A DNA stretch of 64,000 bases from Rhabdornis inornatus (GCA_013397075.1 VWZS01010175.1:65150-129149); one strand, 5' to 3'. Positions 1 through 11,647 are shown, counted from the first letter of the stretch. The notes: generated by a model not told the origin, from the letters alone. A program made the numbers and translations.

Positions 1-6
1 AAGCTT
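1..6. other. HindIII site at first base
   Basis: The window opens exactly with AAGCTT. A HindIII site at base 1 is what a HindIII-cloned BAC insert would show at its vector junction. By chance it has a low prior for any given start position. It says nothing about biology, only about possible provenance. Confidence 0.5.
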
Positions 7-146
7 CCTATGGAGCTTTAAACCACCTTAGAGAATCCAGTATTGCTGTCATGGTATTCTGTAAAAATCTATAGGGATGACAACATACTCTTAAACCATA
101 CAATCTTTTTATTCTGCAGGGGAAAAGAAAAAACCAACTGTAGTCA

Positions 147-199
147 CCAAAACCAAAACCAAAACCAAAACCAAAACCAAAACCAAAAAAAAAAAAAAA
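147..199. repeat. (CCAAAA)n microsatellite ending in an A-run
   Basis: About six CCAAAA units run into a 15-base A-run. Overlapping frames read as NQNQ or GFGF repeats, which are artefacts of the hexamer. It may be a decayed A-rich retroposon tail, but no element body is recognisable beside it. Confidence 0.85.
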
Positions 200-979
200 T
201 ACAACACCCACCAAAACAAAAAATCCACAAGGATGATTGCTATAATAAAGCTACAGGCCATGTTTTATTAAGCCATAAACACAACCTTCAGCCGCAAAAT
301 AGGCTAGCTGTCTTCTGCCTACTCACCAAACAGATACATTTCCTGATGCTGTAAGATATCACTGAGATTCTAATTATTAAAATTCCAAACTACAACCTTG
401 GAGTGCAGCTCAGGTAATGCAGAAAATATCTCATAATGATGTGTACTTGATGCTACTGATACCTACGTTGCAATATCTCAAGGAACTTCAACGGCAGTTA
501 ATGAAGTGTAATTAAGGATGACCTTGCTCTTGAGGGCTTGAGCTATGCATGCATTCTAGTGCAAAATTCCATCATAACATTTCCACTAAATGACCTCTCC
601 TTACAATAGAGAACTGCCACTAATGTTAGAGAAACAACAAAAAAGATATTAAACAAATATTAATACACAACTTTAAAAATAGAAGCGGTTTGTGTCTGAC
701 ATGCCATAGAAATGAGGGTGTGGAAGATATTTCAAGAGATCAGAAATTATGGAGGTAAATAATTCTCTATACTTACTGTGCAAAAATTCAGTGAACCACA
801 TACCAGTCTCACAGTGTTACACCATTCTTAAACTTAGAATAACATTTCTCATACTAAAAATAAAGCTTTTTTTTTTTTTCTTCCAATTAAACTAGTGTCA
901 TACACTTTTTCTCTGTATAACTGATAATTTCCTAAAAATTCTATCTTAACCATCTTCAAGATCAAACAGTGCAGAGCAG
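200..979. other. AT-rich unique DNA, nothing seen
   Basis: No gene, RNA or repeat was recognised. The stretch is AT-rich with almost no CpG and only very short frames. Confidence 0.5.
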
Positions 980-1744
980 GCTTTCCCCTTGCCTGCTTCA
1001 TGCTTTCCAAACCTTTTAGTGTATTTTATTTTTTGTCCTGTGAATTCTGTCTAAACCATTTATGTCTTCTTTAACACCTGGTGCTGAAAGTGGAACGAGT
1101 ACTCTGTGTGAGGCCTCTCCTGCTCTGGTCAGAGTGTGACAATGAATTCCTCCCCACGGTTCATGTGCAGTGTTGCTGCTAATGCACTTCAGAGTGGGAA
1201 TTGAGTGTTTAGTGGCACACAGCATGGACAACTCAGTTTTGTGTTCAAGCATGATTTCAAAATTACTTTCCTCAGTACTGTTGCATTTCCAGGTTTTCTT
1301 CAGGCTGAGGGCTCCCCACCAGGCAGAAGGATGGGGGCTGGCCAGCCAAGGATCATTACAGCCCCCTGCCAAGAGCAGGACAACTTAGGGCACTGGGGCA
1401 GCCCCAGCCCCTGGCACTGGGCACATCCCTGGGGATGGGGACAGAATGGGGATGGAGGCAGGCTGAGGCCAAGCCAGGATATCAGGTCAGCAAGATAGGG
1501 TCAGGATCCCCAGGAATGAGTCCAGTCAGAGACATGATAGCTCCAGCCTGAGCAGTTCCTAAGGGTGGGAAGCAGGAGCATCCCTACTTCTCTCTAATTT
1601 CTCCCAGCTCTTTCTCCTCCCACACTTCCTCAGCAGCTGGGTTCAAGGCCACAGACCCAAGGAGTATCAGAGTTGGCCAGTGCAGGCTGCCAGCACAGCT
1701 GCTGGAAGAGCAGCCACAGCCCAGGACCATATCACTTCCAGTCC
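980..1744. other. GC-rich unassigned block upstream of the LTR
   Basis: From about 1300 the GC content rises to over 50 %, well above the surrounding DNA, and the block joins the recognisable LTR without a visible boundary. The sequence is rich in CAG/CTG and CCAGCC words but has few CpGs, the look of an old methylated and decayed repeat. It could be more of the same endogenous retroviral element or another repeat. I do not recognise it and see no convincing coding frame. Confidence 0.4.
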
Positions 1745-2860
1745 TACTTTATGAGGTTTGCTTGGCCAAGCTTTAGCAGCAGAGAGGCTACAGGGGTGGC
1801 TTCTGTGAGAAGCTGCCCAAAGCTCCCTCCACGTCCAGCAGAGCCAATGCTAGCTGACTCCAGGATGGACCCACTGCTGGCCAAGGCTGCGCCAATAAGG
1901 AATGGTGGGAGCACCTCTGGGATAACATAGTTAAGAAGAGAAAAAAAGTTATTGTGCAGATGTAATTGTGGCCAAAGAGGAATGGAGTGAGAATATGCAA
2001 GAGGAACAACTCAGACACTGCAAACACCAGGGTCAGTGCAGGAGGTGCTCCAGGTGCCAGAGCTGATTCCCCTGCAGTCTGTGGTGCAGCCAGCCCATGG
2101 TGAGGCAGTTGTGCCCCTGCAGCTCATGGAGGATCACAGAGATGCAGAGATCCACCATCAGCCCATGGAGGAGCCCATGCTGGGGCTGGTGAGTGTCTGA
2201 GACGAGGCTGTGAACCTGTGAGAAACCTGTGCAGGAGAAGGGTCCTGGCAGGGACCTGCAGCTCTGTGGAGAGAGTAGACCACTGTATAATAGGTTTGCT
2301 GGAAGGACTTGTGAAATGCATGAGGAATCCATGCTTGGAGCAGCCTGTCTTTGAAGGGCTGCATCCCATGGAAGAGTGACCCACATTGCAGCAGTTCACA
2401 GAGAGCTGTTGCTTGTGAGACGGAGTCATGCTGGAGAAGTTCATGGAGACTGTCTCATGTGGGAGGGACCCCACACCAGAGCAGGGGAAGAACTCCTCTC
2501 CCTGACCAATGGGAAAAACAATGTGTGATGAACTGACCATAAACCCCCATTTCCCATCTGTCTGCACTGCTGGGGGAGGAGGTGGGGTTGGGAAGGAGAG
2601 AGGAGTGGGGGGAAGGTGTTTTTAAGGGCTTGTTTTACTTCTCATTATCCTGTTCTGATTTTATTAGTAAGAAATTCAATTCATGTCTCTATTTCTAGCC
2701 TTTTTTATCCATGACAGTAATCAGTGAGTCCAATCTCTCTGTCCTTATCTCAACTCATGAACCTGCCATTATATTTTCTTTCCCCTATCCAGCTGCAGAG
2801 GGGAGTGAGAGAGCAGTGCTGGTGGGTGCCTGGCATCCAGCCAGGGTCAACACACTAAAT
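1745..2860 (+). mobile_element. Endogenous retrovirus LTR, TguLTR5-like (solo or orphan)
   Basis: The block follows the layout of a passerine LTR that I know well, called TguLTR5-type here from memory. It has a TGAGG...GCTTGGCC start near 1752, a region of short imperfect 'GTGGAGCAG / CCCATGG' repeats (about 2040-2500), and a G-rich purine stretch near 2571-2620. A degenerate poly(A) signal region follows (about 2665-2685), and the end is CATCCAGCCAGGGTCAACAC (2835-2854). The order of U3, poly(A) region and U5-like end gives plus orientation. No target-site duplication was visible at the edges. No gag, pol or env frame follows, so it is a solo LTR or an isolated remnant. Substitutions at many former CpGs show it is not young. 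Both ends are uncertain by 10-30 bases. Confidence 0.75.
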
Positions 2861-3884
2861 CCACCTAAAACTAACTCCCACTTTGACCAGAAGTAAACAA
2901 AACCTCTTTTTTGTCTACGGCTTTGTGACCATGTTGTGCACAAACTTCGTGGTAATTTCATCACTTCAATAAAATTTTGATTCATCACCACCACTTGCTT
3001 TTTCTGCTGAGCAGAAAAAACAAGCTAAAGGGACTTGTTAGGTTGAATAGGGCATTTCTTCTTTGCTCTCCACTGAACAAGGGGGTTATGGTCACAAAGA
3101 CAGAGGTCACCCTCGTTTGCAGACAGGAGTTCACAGAATTTTGACCAGTTTATCAGGCACTAGCTGCACAGAGGCAATGGCTTGGCAGGCAGCTTTGGCA
3201 TCCTGTTGGGAATTAGTCTGACCAGCAGTTCTGTGACAGGTATGCAGGCAGATGGATTTCAAGGTAAAAAGCTGTCCTGAAGCAAGTGTTGCTAAGATTT
3301 GGGAATGACTCAGGTGGGTGAGTCGTTTTGCCATCACCATCTCATGAGTCAAGCAAATAAACTGTAATGACTCATTTTGAAAACCCAGGCACTGGGCAAC
3401 GACTGCATAGCTTATGATTTCATCCTTGTCAATTATAGAGAAAAAGCTTGAATTCAAAATTTCTTTTTAAATAGTAGTAGGTCACTGAAGGGGAGTCAAT
3501 TAAATGATCAGTAATTCTGATAAGTAAGAAGCAAAATCTGTTGGTTTGATGCCCAGATCCTTTACTCAAAATCTTATGATATCCCATGATTTCCACTAAT
3601 CTCTACTGCTTTTTCTGGCATTCCCTGTCACCTCTCCAACCCTTACTCCTCATTTTGAAACGTGCGTATCCTTTATCCCTTCCACCTGCATCAGCTCTAC
3701 ACCAAGAATTTTTCCGCTTCCCTCTCTTTATTCTCACGGGCTTTTAATTAATCTCCGTTTCGAAAGCACTATTTGCCCTTTCCTGTACCGCTCGCACAAA
3801 CAGATTTCATGAAGCCATAAGCCCTGGAACTTGCCTGCTTTTTCGATAAATATTTAATGTGGATTCTCGTTGGAAACGGGAAAA
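2861..3884. other. Unique DNA, no gene seen
   Basis: The stretch is moderately AT-rich. A 108-codon frame on the minus strand (3131-3457) has no recognisable domain and is treated as chance. The only structured feature is the AP-1-type site cluster listed separately. From about 3650 CpGs become more frequent, leading into the CpG patch. Confidence 0.45.
3306..3374. promoter_or_regulatory. Cluster of AP-1/MAF-type TGASTCA sites
   Basis: Three perfect TGASTCA heptamers lie at 3306-3312 (TGACTCA), 3345-3351 (TGAGTCA) and 3368-3374 (TGACTCA). A one-off TGAGTCG lies at 3319-3325. Under equal base frequencies three such heptamers in 69 bp is well above expectation (roughly 0.01 expected). TGASTCA is the known binding site of FOS/JUN dimers and the core of MAF/NRF2-type sites. 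An enhancer role is inference. Confidence 0.4.
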
Positions 3885-4090
3885 TGAGAGAGAAGGTTTC
3901 GGCAGGGCGCTCCGGGGGGGTCTGGCCGTGGGCGGAACGCCCCGAGTGAAGCCGTGCCTTAGTCAATGCTGCCATCCAGCGGCCGCCGCGGAAACTACAG
4001 ACCCTGACCGGCTTCCCGCACAGCCGCTCTTCCCTGGGCTCCGTCACCCCGGAGCACACGCATCCCGTCACGTGTGTAAGGACATAGCTC
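3885..4090. promoter_or_regulatory. Orphan CpG-rich patch
   Basis: By hand count there are about 21 CpGs in roughly 195 bp with GC near 60 %, inside DNA that is otherwise CpG-poor. It includes a NotI-like GCGGCCGC word and a strong CTCF-type motif. No TATA box, clear start codon context or following exon was seen on either strand. It may be an unmethylated regulatory element, a distal promoter, or an insulator. Confidence 0.5.
3969..3982 (-). promoter_or_regulatory. CTCF core motif (minus strand)
   Basis: Read on the minus strand the bases are CCGCTGGATGGCAG, which fits the 14-base vertebrate CTCF core CCRSYRGRKGGCRS at every position. It sits inside the CpG-rich patch. Sequence match only; occupancy is not shown. 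Confidence 0.5.
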
Positions 4091-7000
4091 CGAAACTGAC
4101 ATTTAACATTATATTCCATGGGGTGAATTTAGATCTTGTGCCAAATAGTGCACTTACTAGAAATATCTGGAGGGGGTTTCTCCCGTAAAGAAATATATAG
4201 AGACAAAACAAAAAAATAAGATAAATCAACGGTTTGCTATTTAACAAGAATAAGAGCGTTTATTCAAATGTTTTGTAGATATTTAATTTTCTCAAATATC
4301 TTTCCCAAGATCAGTTTATACGACAAAGGATTTTCTTATACTCTGAAAAAAAATAAAATTATAGAGAAGTGCCATTGAGTTGAGGGGATGACAACCAGAC
4401 CTATCTCAAAAGCTACAAAATACTTACAAGGATATAGTTTTATTTCAGAATACATCTAAAGCATGAGTTTTACAGCATTTTCAGGGTAAGAAATCTGTCT
4501 TAACTATTCATGAATCACATTCCTTTTCTCCCATGATAACTTCATTTGTGTCTACACTCAAAGCTAGAATACTGAACAAATCTCTCTCAGGAGTCTTTCA
4601 GTGGCATCTGCTTTTCTCCATTGATTTTACAGGTAGTTAAATGTTAGCTTTAAGGGGACTGTATCCTAAAACTTGAAATGCCTTCCTCCAACAGAATCCC
4701 TGCCAGATTTTTTTCCATCAGTGAGAGACTGTGGTATAGATTAAGAACATTTGTCCTACAAACCAGTCTTGCACTGCCTGCAAGTGTTATGTGCCAGTGC
4801 ATGGGGTGGCAGGCAGATAGTTTGGGGGACTGAAGAGGGAAGTGCTAAACTTCTTGGGCACAAACTGGCTGAAAGATAATAAAAAAATTGCAACTCTGAA
4901 TGACTATGAAATCCTGAGCAGAATCTATTCATTATCATCCTAAAGAGGTTATAATTTGTTCATTCCAGAACCTACTCATCACTAAAAATATTATTGGTCT
5001 TCCTCCTATATTTCTGTGACAAATTCCCTAGAAATTCAATCTTTACTCCAACAGTGATATTAGTAAACAACATAGATATTTCCAGTGAAGACACTTATCA
5101 TAGTCATCTTCCCTAATTTATAACACTGGAATGGAAAGGGGATCTGTTTTTAAAAGCCTTGTTTTCATACACTTCCATAAAATAAATGGACTTGGTCTAT
5201 AGAATTATGCAATGCTTTAACTTATCTATAAGCCAAACTATTTTAGATATTTTTATACCTAGTCACAATACTGTGAATCATTATCAATGTGCTAAGCAGC
5301 TCCTACAAAATAACAAGGGTAAAATAGTTCAGTGTGTTTAATAACTAAGCTTTCATTCAGATACGATGTTTTATTTGTTCCTCCTTTATCAAAACAAAAC
5401 TAGCATTAGGAGCAGTTCATAGAAAAGGGGATTGTGGAATGGCTGCATCTATGCTGAACTCTGCCATTTTGTTCACAGTGATGACAGTCAGCTGCCAAAT
5501 GAGAAAATTGTTGCAGGCTCAAACAGAGGACTGGATGAAAGTGGTGAAAAATATCTCAATTCTATAAAATCTAGTAAAACATTTGATGTTATGCCATATT
5601 AGTTGAGCTTAGTAAATTACTTCCTAAATGTGAAGGGGGCAACATGTTATGCAGAAAGGGAAGTTTGCACCATCCAGATTGAAAACAGGGGAAAAATACA
5701 TGATTCCAGATCATTCCTGAAACACTTTTTTTTTAAATAAAATTTTGGTTGTAGGAGCATTGCACTAAAAGTTGGGAGCTGTAGATGGATTTTGAATACG
5801 GTGTAATGGGGATGTTCAGTACTGGAACCAGTATTGAAGGCTGGATTAATGAAATGGGAAGTATAGAACTGAAAAACGGTAGGTTGCATTCAGAGATCCA
5901 TACAAGAAAACTGATACTCTGAACTGAAAATTTCACAGCCTTAAGATGAAAGAGGACAAAGACCAATTTTTTTCTCCCATCCTATGAGTTGCCACCATAG
6001 TACAGCCAAAGCAAATATAATCCTTTCCAGCTAACAAGCTCTTAGTTCTGTTGTCCTTCTGAGAATTTGAGGAACTGTGAATTCTGATAGGCCTGTTGAA
6101 GAAAGGGGCTGTTCATAAAAAAAAAAATTTCAAATAGATGTAGAGGAGATCATGTGGGCTTAAGAGGAAAAAGAAAGAAGCCCCAAAGACCAGGCTTGCA
6201 TAGTTCAGTGAAACAAAAAAAAGGATATAATTAATGGTCCCTTACTTCTCCTACTGGGAAAAAAAATAACAGCCATTTCTAAGTGAGAACTTAAGTTAGT
6301 GTCATTTCTTGTAATTAAAACCAGATATATTCTAAATATTCTGCTTTGCTACCTCCCATTGAGGAGAAAATTCAAGAGGAAAAGAGGAAGTAAAAGGCAA
6401 GTGGTTTTGGTGCAATGGAATGATCCCCAAGCGATCATTCCACCCAGCATGTCTGTAAAACTACCTGCAGTTTTCTATAAAGCTATTTTTTACACTGTAC
6501 TACTACAATCTTAGGGCTTTCACTCTTCAGCTATGCCTACCATTATTTGAATCACAGTGTAGATGTCTAATTTTATCAACTAATGTCACACATTCAGATT
6601 GCAGATCTCTCACTAGTCACCTAAGGCTCCCTTCAGAATCAACAGAAAAAAAGTGGGACTTACAGGCACATTTTATCTGCCTTATCATAGATTTGTGCTG
6701 CAACATCAGTTAAACAGCATCCCAGAAGCTCATACTGAATGATCAGCTGAGAAATGGAGTTCTAAAACACAGCAAGCAAGATGAATCTCGCTCTATCTTT
6801 TCAAAATACACATATTAAAACACAGGCTGTACATGGTATCCACACTCCCCAGATACCATGAACTCAGGATAAAATGAAAGCCATTCTGTTTGTGATAAAG
6901 ACAGAACTCAGAACAACTGTGGTCTAAGCCATTTATTTAACACAAATTTTAGTAAGAGCTGCACATGCTAGAAGCAATTCTCACAGAATTTTTTAAAAAA

Positions 7001-9040
7001 TAGCTCCAGAATGAATGCAAGGACTGAAATTATTTGGGGAGTCCTTTTATTATCATAAGCTATCATCATGAGAATACAACTGGAATCAGTTTCTGTGAGT
7101 CATCAAAAGCAAAGCAATGAATGCAGCTCTGCATGGACTTCTTTTTGTGTTATGCCTTTTATAATTTTTGTTTACCACTTGGCATCCTGAAGTATCATAA
7201 AAAACCAACAGCCTTCACCATTCACTGTGTAGGGCTCTGAAATGCAGCTAAACACTATGATGAGCAAGACTGAATACTGCCCAATGAACTTCATTTATAG
7301 AAACATTCTGTCCTTGAAAGTCCATTACCTGCAGAGTATGGGTTTGATATTTTCCTTCCTTTGCACATGGATTGCAAAAGGATGGACATTTTTCTGTATT
7401 TGTAGCTGTGCAGTTAAATTATTTTAATGTCCTTTCATTAGTTGAACATAAACAACAATGCTAAAGTCTGTGGGGTGATAGACAAGCATATAAGTGACAA
7501 CTTTCCTCTGCTATTAACAGTTGTTTAATTGATTCTAAGATGAGTAATAAAATGACAATGAATAATATAGTCAGTTAATATTCTAAGAACTATATATAAC
7601 TAATAATTGTCCCTTTTCATAGCATACAGTATGTAAGTCATGAGAACTCTCATTTCTTGTTGGTTTCTTTTTCTGAATTCAATACAAAACAAAATAATCA
7701 CAGTTATCACTGTGAAATCAACATAATCAACTACACACTCTTGTAGATAAAAGAGATTAAGTGCATATATCTCCATCATCTGTTGGGCCAGCAAAGCCAG
7801 ATTTTCTGGTATCATATTTTTTTTTTTAATTTGCTTTAGGCAACTTATTTTCCTAAGTTAATTTCTTGTAATGAAATGAAGGTCAGAAAGAGAAGTCATG
7901 GGTTTGTGAACATAGTGACTACCCAAGTCACCTGTGGTACATTTAATTGAATAAAATCCCACAACCTAATAAAAAAGATAGCTATCCTTAAAATGATACT
8001 CCTTGAATTTCAAAAATCTTTTTGCCTTTTATTAAATGAACTGGATTAAGATATAATGCTTTACATAGACACAAAATATGACATACATCTGAGTAGAATA
8101 TGACATCTGAAACAAAAAAATATCTTTAGCATCATAGTTTTTACCATTTTTGGAAACACAATTTTCTAATACAGTGACAATAAACCTAAGAGCTCAGCCA
8201 TCACAAAAAACCATGTTCTTGTGAGATACTGTAGTACTGTTGTAGAGCAGTATATCTCCATAAGCAAAGTGATCCAGGCATGTAATTCCTCTGAGATCAG
8301 TCATAAAGTCCCTGTTTATGTCAGTTGAGGAGTTGATCTAATATATGAAAGTCATAAATGAAAATATTTAATTATCTTCTCATAAGTTGTCTAGCTAACT
8401 ACGGGCTCATATCGTTTTTTTTAAAAACCCAACAATTTTATTCTTTGCATTTCATGAGATGAATGCTTTGGATTTTTTTATAAAGAATACTTGTGGGAGA
8501 GCATAATGCATCCATCATACAGGACTATGCTCTATTTAAATTTCCTAAAATCAGCAGCTCCTCAATTCCAAAGAACCCAAAGACCAACTGTGCTTCTGAT
8601 ACCAACCCAAATGTATTTACATGAACATTTCTCCAGATTTCCTGTTGGTCTACGAGATCAATAGGTTTTTTAAGATTTTTAAGAAAAATAACTTAGAAAA
8701 ATTCTGAGTATGGGCATTTCCTTCACCATAAAGTATTTGCTGATTGATCAGAAGAAATTTAGGGGAAAACCCTCAGCTTTTATCTTGAAATTAAATTATT
8801 AAAGAATAAATTATTTAGATTTTGCATATGTAAAAAAACCCCCAAACCTAGGAACTTACATTTCAGTGTTCTGAACTGACTACTAAAGCTATTCATAATA
8901 TCTTGGATCCTGGAAGTTTTCCCACAGCTACTTTACATTTGGGTGTCATGCTAATTAACAAAATTGTATTTGTTGTAAAATGTAATGTCTTCTCTAACTT
9001 CCATCATTATTCTGTTGCTTTTGCACAATTGTCCCAAATG
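4091..9040. other. 5 kb AT-rich DNA without genes
   Basis: No gene, RNA gene or recognisable transposon was found. Open frames are under 85 codons and low in information. The one structured element seen is the perfect hairpin at 6416-6442. Short A- and T-runs occur throughout. Confidence 0.5.
6416..6442. repeat. Perfect 10-bp inverted repeat with 7-base loop
   Basis: The arms TGGAATGATC (6416-6425) and GATCATTCCA (6433-6442) are exactly complementary around CCCAAGC. Each arm carries GGAATG/CATTCC, the core of the TEAD-family M-CAT site, so the pair also reads as two inverted TEAD-type sites. It could be a hairpin, a dimer-type binding site, or chance. Confidence 0.6.
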
Positions 9041-9154
9041 GAAAGGAAAAGGAAAAGGAAAAGGAAAAGGAAAAGGAAAAGGAAAAGGAAAAGGAAAAGG
9101 AAAAGGAAAAGGAAAAGGAAAAGGAAAAGGAAAAGGAAAAGGAAAAGGGGAAAA
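9041..9154. repeat. (GGAAAA)17 hexamer microsatellite
   Basis: Seventeen perfect GGAAAA units run from 9045 to 9146 with slightly degenerate ends. This is a pure purine tract on the plus strand. It creates false frames such as RKRKRK, GKGKGK and PFPFPF. Its perfection suggests active or recent slippage, so the locus is probably polymorphic. Confidence 0.97.
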
Positions 9155-11094
9155 CAAAATAAACTCTGGATCCAGCAGTCAGTTTCAGTCATATTTCATA
9201 GGAGATTGAGTTAATTCTAAGAAAATTCCTCTTTGATCTCCTCTCTTGTCCTTGTTACCCTGCCTAAAAATTTCACAGATAGGAACAAATACAAGTTATG
9301 GCTGATCAAAAAATATGGGCCATGAGTTCACATGATCAGAAGCAACTTGGGTGGACTTATTTGGCACTTGGTTGGGACAAGAGAAAAAAACTTGCTTTTC
9401 CCAGCTTTACTTACAGCTTTGAACAGCTGTAAAGTATGTTTAACACAATCAACTACAACTCTCCAATTTAACAATGAAATTATTATACCACCCTTCCACA
9501 TGTGAAAATGTGATTTTAAGGTCCTCTGAGATAAAACATGAAAATGAATCAATTCATATATTAGGTCCCAGTGCAATTTTTTTTTTTTTAACTAGGAGTT
9601 TTATGAAGTGAAGACTTAGGAACAAAATACAATTCCGTTATCTCAGCACTGTTAACACAAAGTGCCAGCTTAGAGCAGACATGGCAGATTCATAAAAACT
9701 TCACAGTTTGTCTCATGCCATTTACTCCATAGAAGCCTGGACCATTGTTTCAGCAGCTCTTAATAGTGTAACTTTCCTGGTCTGCAGTTTGAAAAGGACA
9801 ACTTAAAAAGAACATATGTTTCTTTTAATTCTGTCAGGACTTTAAACCAGCCACAGGGACTTTGCTCTTGGTACAGAGACCAAGCACAGAACACTTCAGC
9901 TGCAAAGGGAGATGTGTCAGAAAGTTGTGAGAACACCAGGATATCATGGAAATTGTTCTATGGCCTTCACAACAGTGGAGACAAGTAACAGCTACTGCAA
10001 TTAAGAAGTCCAGTGGAAGCAAAGTGTCAGAAGTCAAACTGTGTATCCCTTTTGATCTCTGTAAAGTCCTGATGCAGAGATAATAAGAACGTAGACCAAA
10101 TTCTATCACTGTGATGTTGAGTTTCAGGGGAAATTCATAGTATACATACCTGCAAGATAATAAAGATTTGTGTCGCACTGCCAGCATCAGCTCTGATTTT
10201 AAGGTAAATATTTGGTCCATTATCTTCTGCGTGATGTATTATGAAAATGATGCTTTCATGAAAATTTGTACAGTGATAAATCTCTGCACACCAAAATCAC
10301 ATCGCTGGGTTTCTTTTAGTTGTACTCTAAAAAAATATTAAGGGTATAATATTTCTTTTTAAAATATGCAAATTATGCTTTGCTAAAAATTGTGAAGTAG
10401 AAAAACTCTGACAAGTCAAAAGAACATAAAAAACAGTATGGAAGTGATGCAAATTCCAATCAACTGTTTCAACATCTACCCAGAAAATTATTTTCACTTA
10501 TTCTGATAATTAGGGGCTTCTTAATTGCTAAGAGGTTTAACTTTTTTCCCCCCAATTCTATTTAGACTTAATCCTGGAATCACTTTATCTCATGGTTTTT
10601 TTCTTTAACCAAATTTTTGATGTTTTCTCTAGTCCAATTCTTGGAATGTTTTATCACATGCAATCAAATCTATCTGGAAGCATTGGTCATATTTATTATC
10701 CACATGATAAATGGAACGTTAGTATCTCTCTAAACCACTTAGCTGGGAGGACTGCTCAGTTATGTATCAAAACTAATATCTCTACTGCTATCTCAACCTA
10801 ACCCTGAGATCCCACAGCTAAGGCTCTGTGCAGGTAGTGCCTGAATTGTAATTGTAGAGCTGCCAAGGATGATTTCGGATGTGCTGAGTACATGTACCTT
10901 CAGGCACACACATCTCAACAATTCTAAAAAATGTGATCTTGCACTGGCATTCATAAATACTTTAAAAATTGTATTTGCAAATACTTCTCAAATAACCTAG
11001 AGTTTTGGTCTGAAAAATAGATTTTTCACCAGTGCTGATCCTGAATATTTTCCTTAATTTAATTGTGGAGAGTGGGAATCCATCTAAACTTTCT
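9155..11094. other. AT-rich DNA, nothing assigned
   Basis: The longest frame is 128 codons on the minus strand (9834-10220). It shows no recognisable family, no codon bias and no splice context, and is treated as chance. Octamer-like ATGCAAAT words occur near 10365 and 10449 but are not enough for a regulatory call. Confidence 0.45.
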
Positions 11095-11280
11095 CGAAGT
11101 GGCATAAATCCTGAAGCTACCACCACTGCCGCACTGGATTGCCCTGCTGGACGCCGTGTGTTTTCCCTCTGTCCCGGTAGATGGCAGCCTCAAGAGGCTC
11201 CGGTTTGTAATGATCATCCTTCCAGGCTCAGAAGGGAGTTTCACTGTTATATAAAATATCGTTCAAATACCCAAACGTAA
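11095..11280. promoter_or_regulatory. CpG-retaining patch around a CTCF-type site
   Basis: About nine CpGs survive in 185 bp of an otherwise CpG-depleted region, and local GC is raised. Retained CpGs in avian non-coding DNA often mark elements kept unmethylated or under constraint. The patch contains the CTCF core match at 11174-11187. No coding exon was recognised. Confidence 0.4.
11174..11187 (+). promoter_or_regulatory. CTCF core motif (plus strand)
   Basis: CCGGTAGATGGCAG matches CCRSYRGRKGGCRS at all 14 positions on the plus strand. Together with the minus-strand motif near 3.97 kb it forms a divergent pair about 7.2 kb apart. Confidence 0.5.
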
Positions 11281-11647
11281 ACGATTTTTTAAGACATCCA
11301 CTTAAGCTGAATAAATTCATGAATACTCAGCCTCAGGTTACTGTCAATTATTTAACAGAGCAACTTCCCAAGACAATTTATTACATCTGGTGGATTTCTG
11401 GCATGTGTCCACCTCACAAATCCTGTGCTAAAGACACAGTCTGTACTATATCTCACACAACATAGTCAGTCTTACCCTTAAATAACTAAACGTACTTTCA
11501 GCACTTCATTAAGTGCTTTCAATTGTGTGTAGACAGATTGGCCTTAAATGACACTGAAACAATAAAAACTGTGGCTACTCTCTTAGCTGGAAAAAAAACA
11601 AATAGCAAAACTTTTTTTCCCCCCATTCCTTTATCAATTTTTAAAAT

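Noticed and set aside
2124..2567. 147-codon minus-strand frame
   Set aside because: Lies wholly inside the LTR in the antisense direction.
8903..9214. Long basic or proline/phenylalanine-rich frames (RKRKRK, GKGKGK, PFPFPF)
   Set aside because: They are six-frame readings of the GGAAAA hexamer array.
9834..10220. 128-codon minus-strand frame
   Set aside because: No start or splice context, no domain, AT-rich codons; length is within chance for 64 kb.
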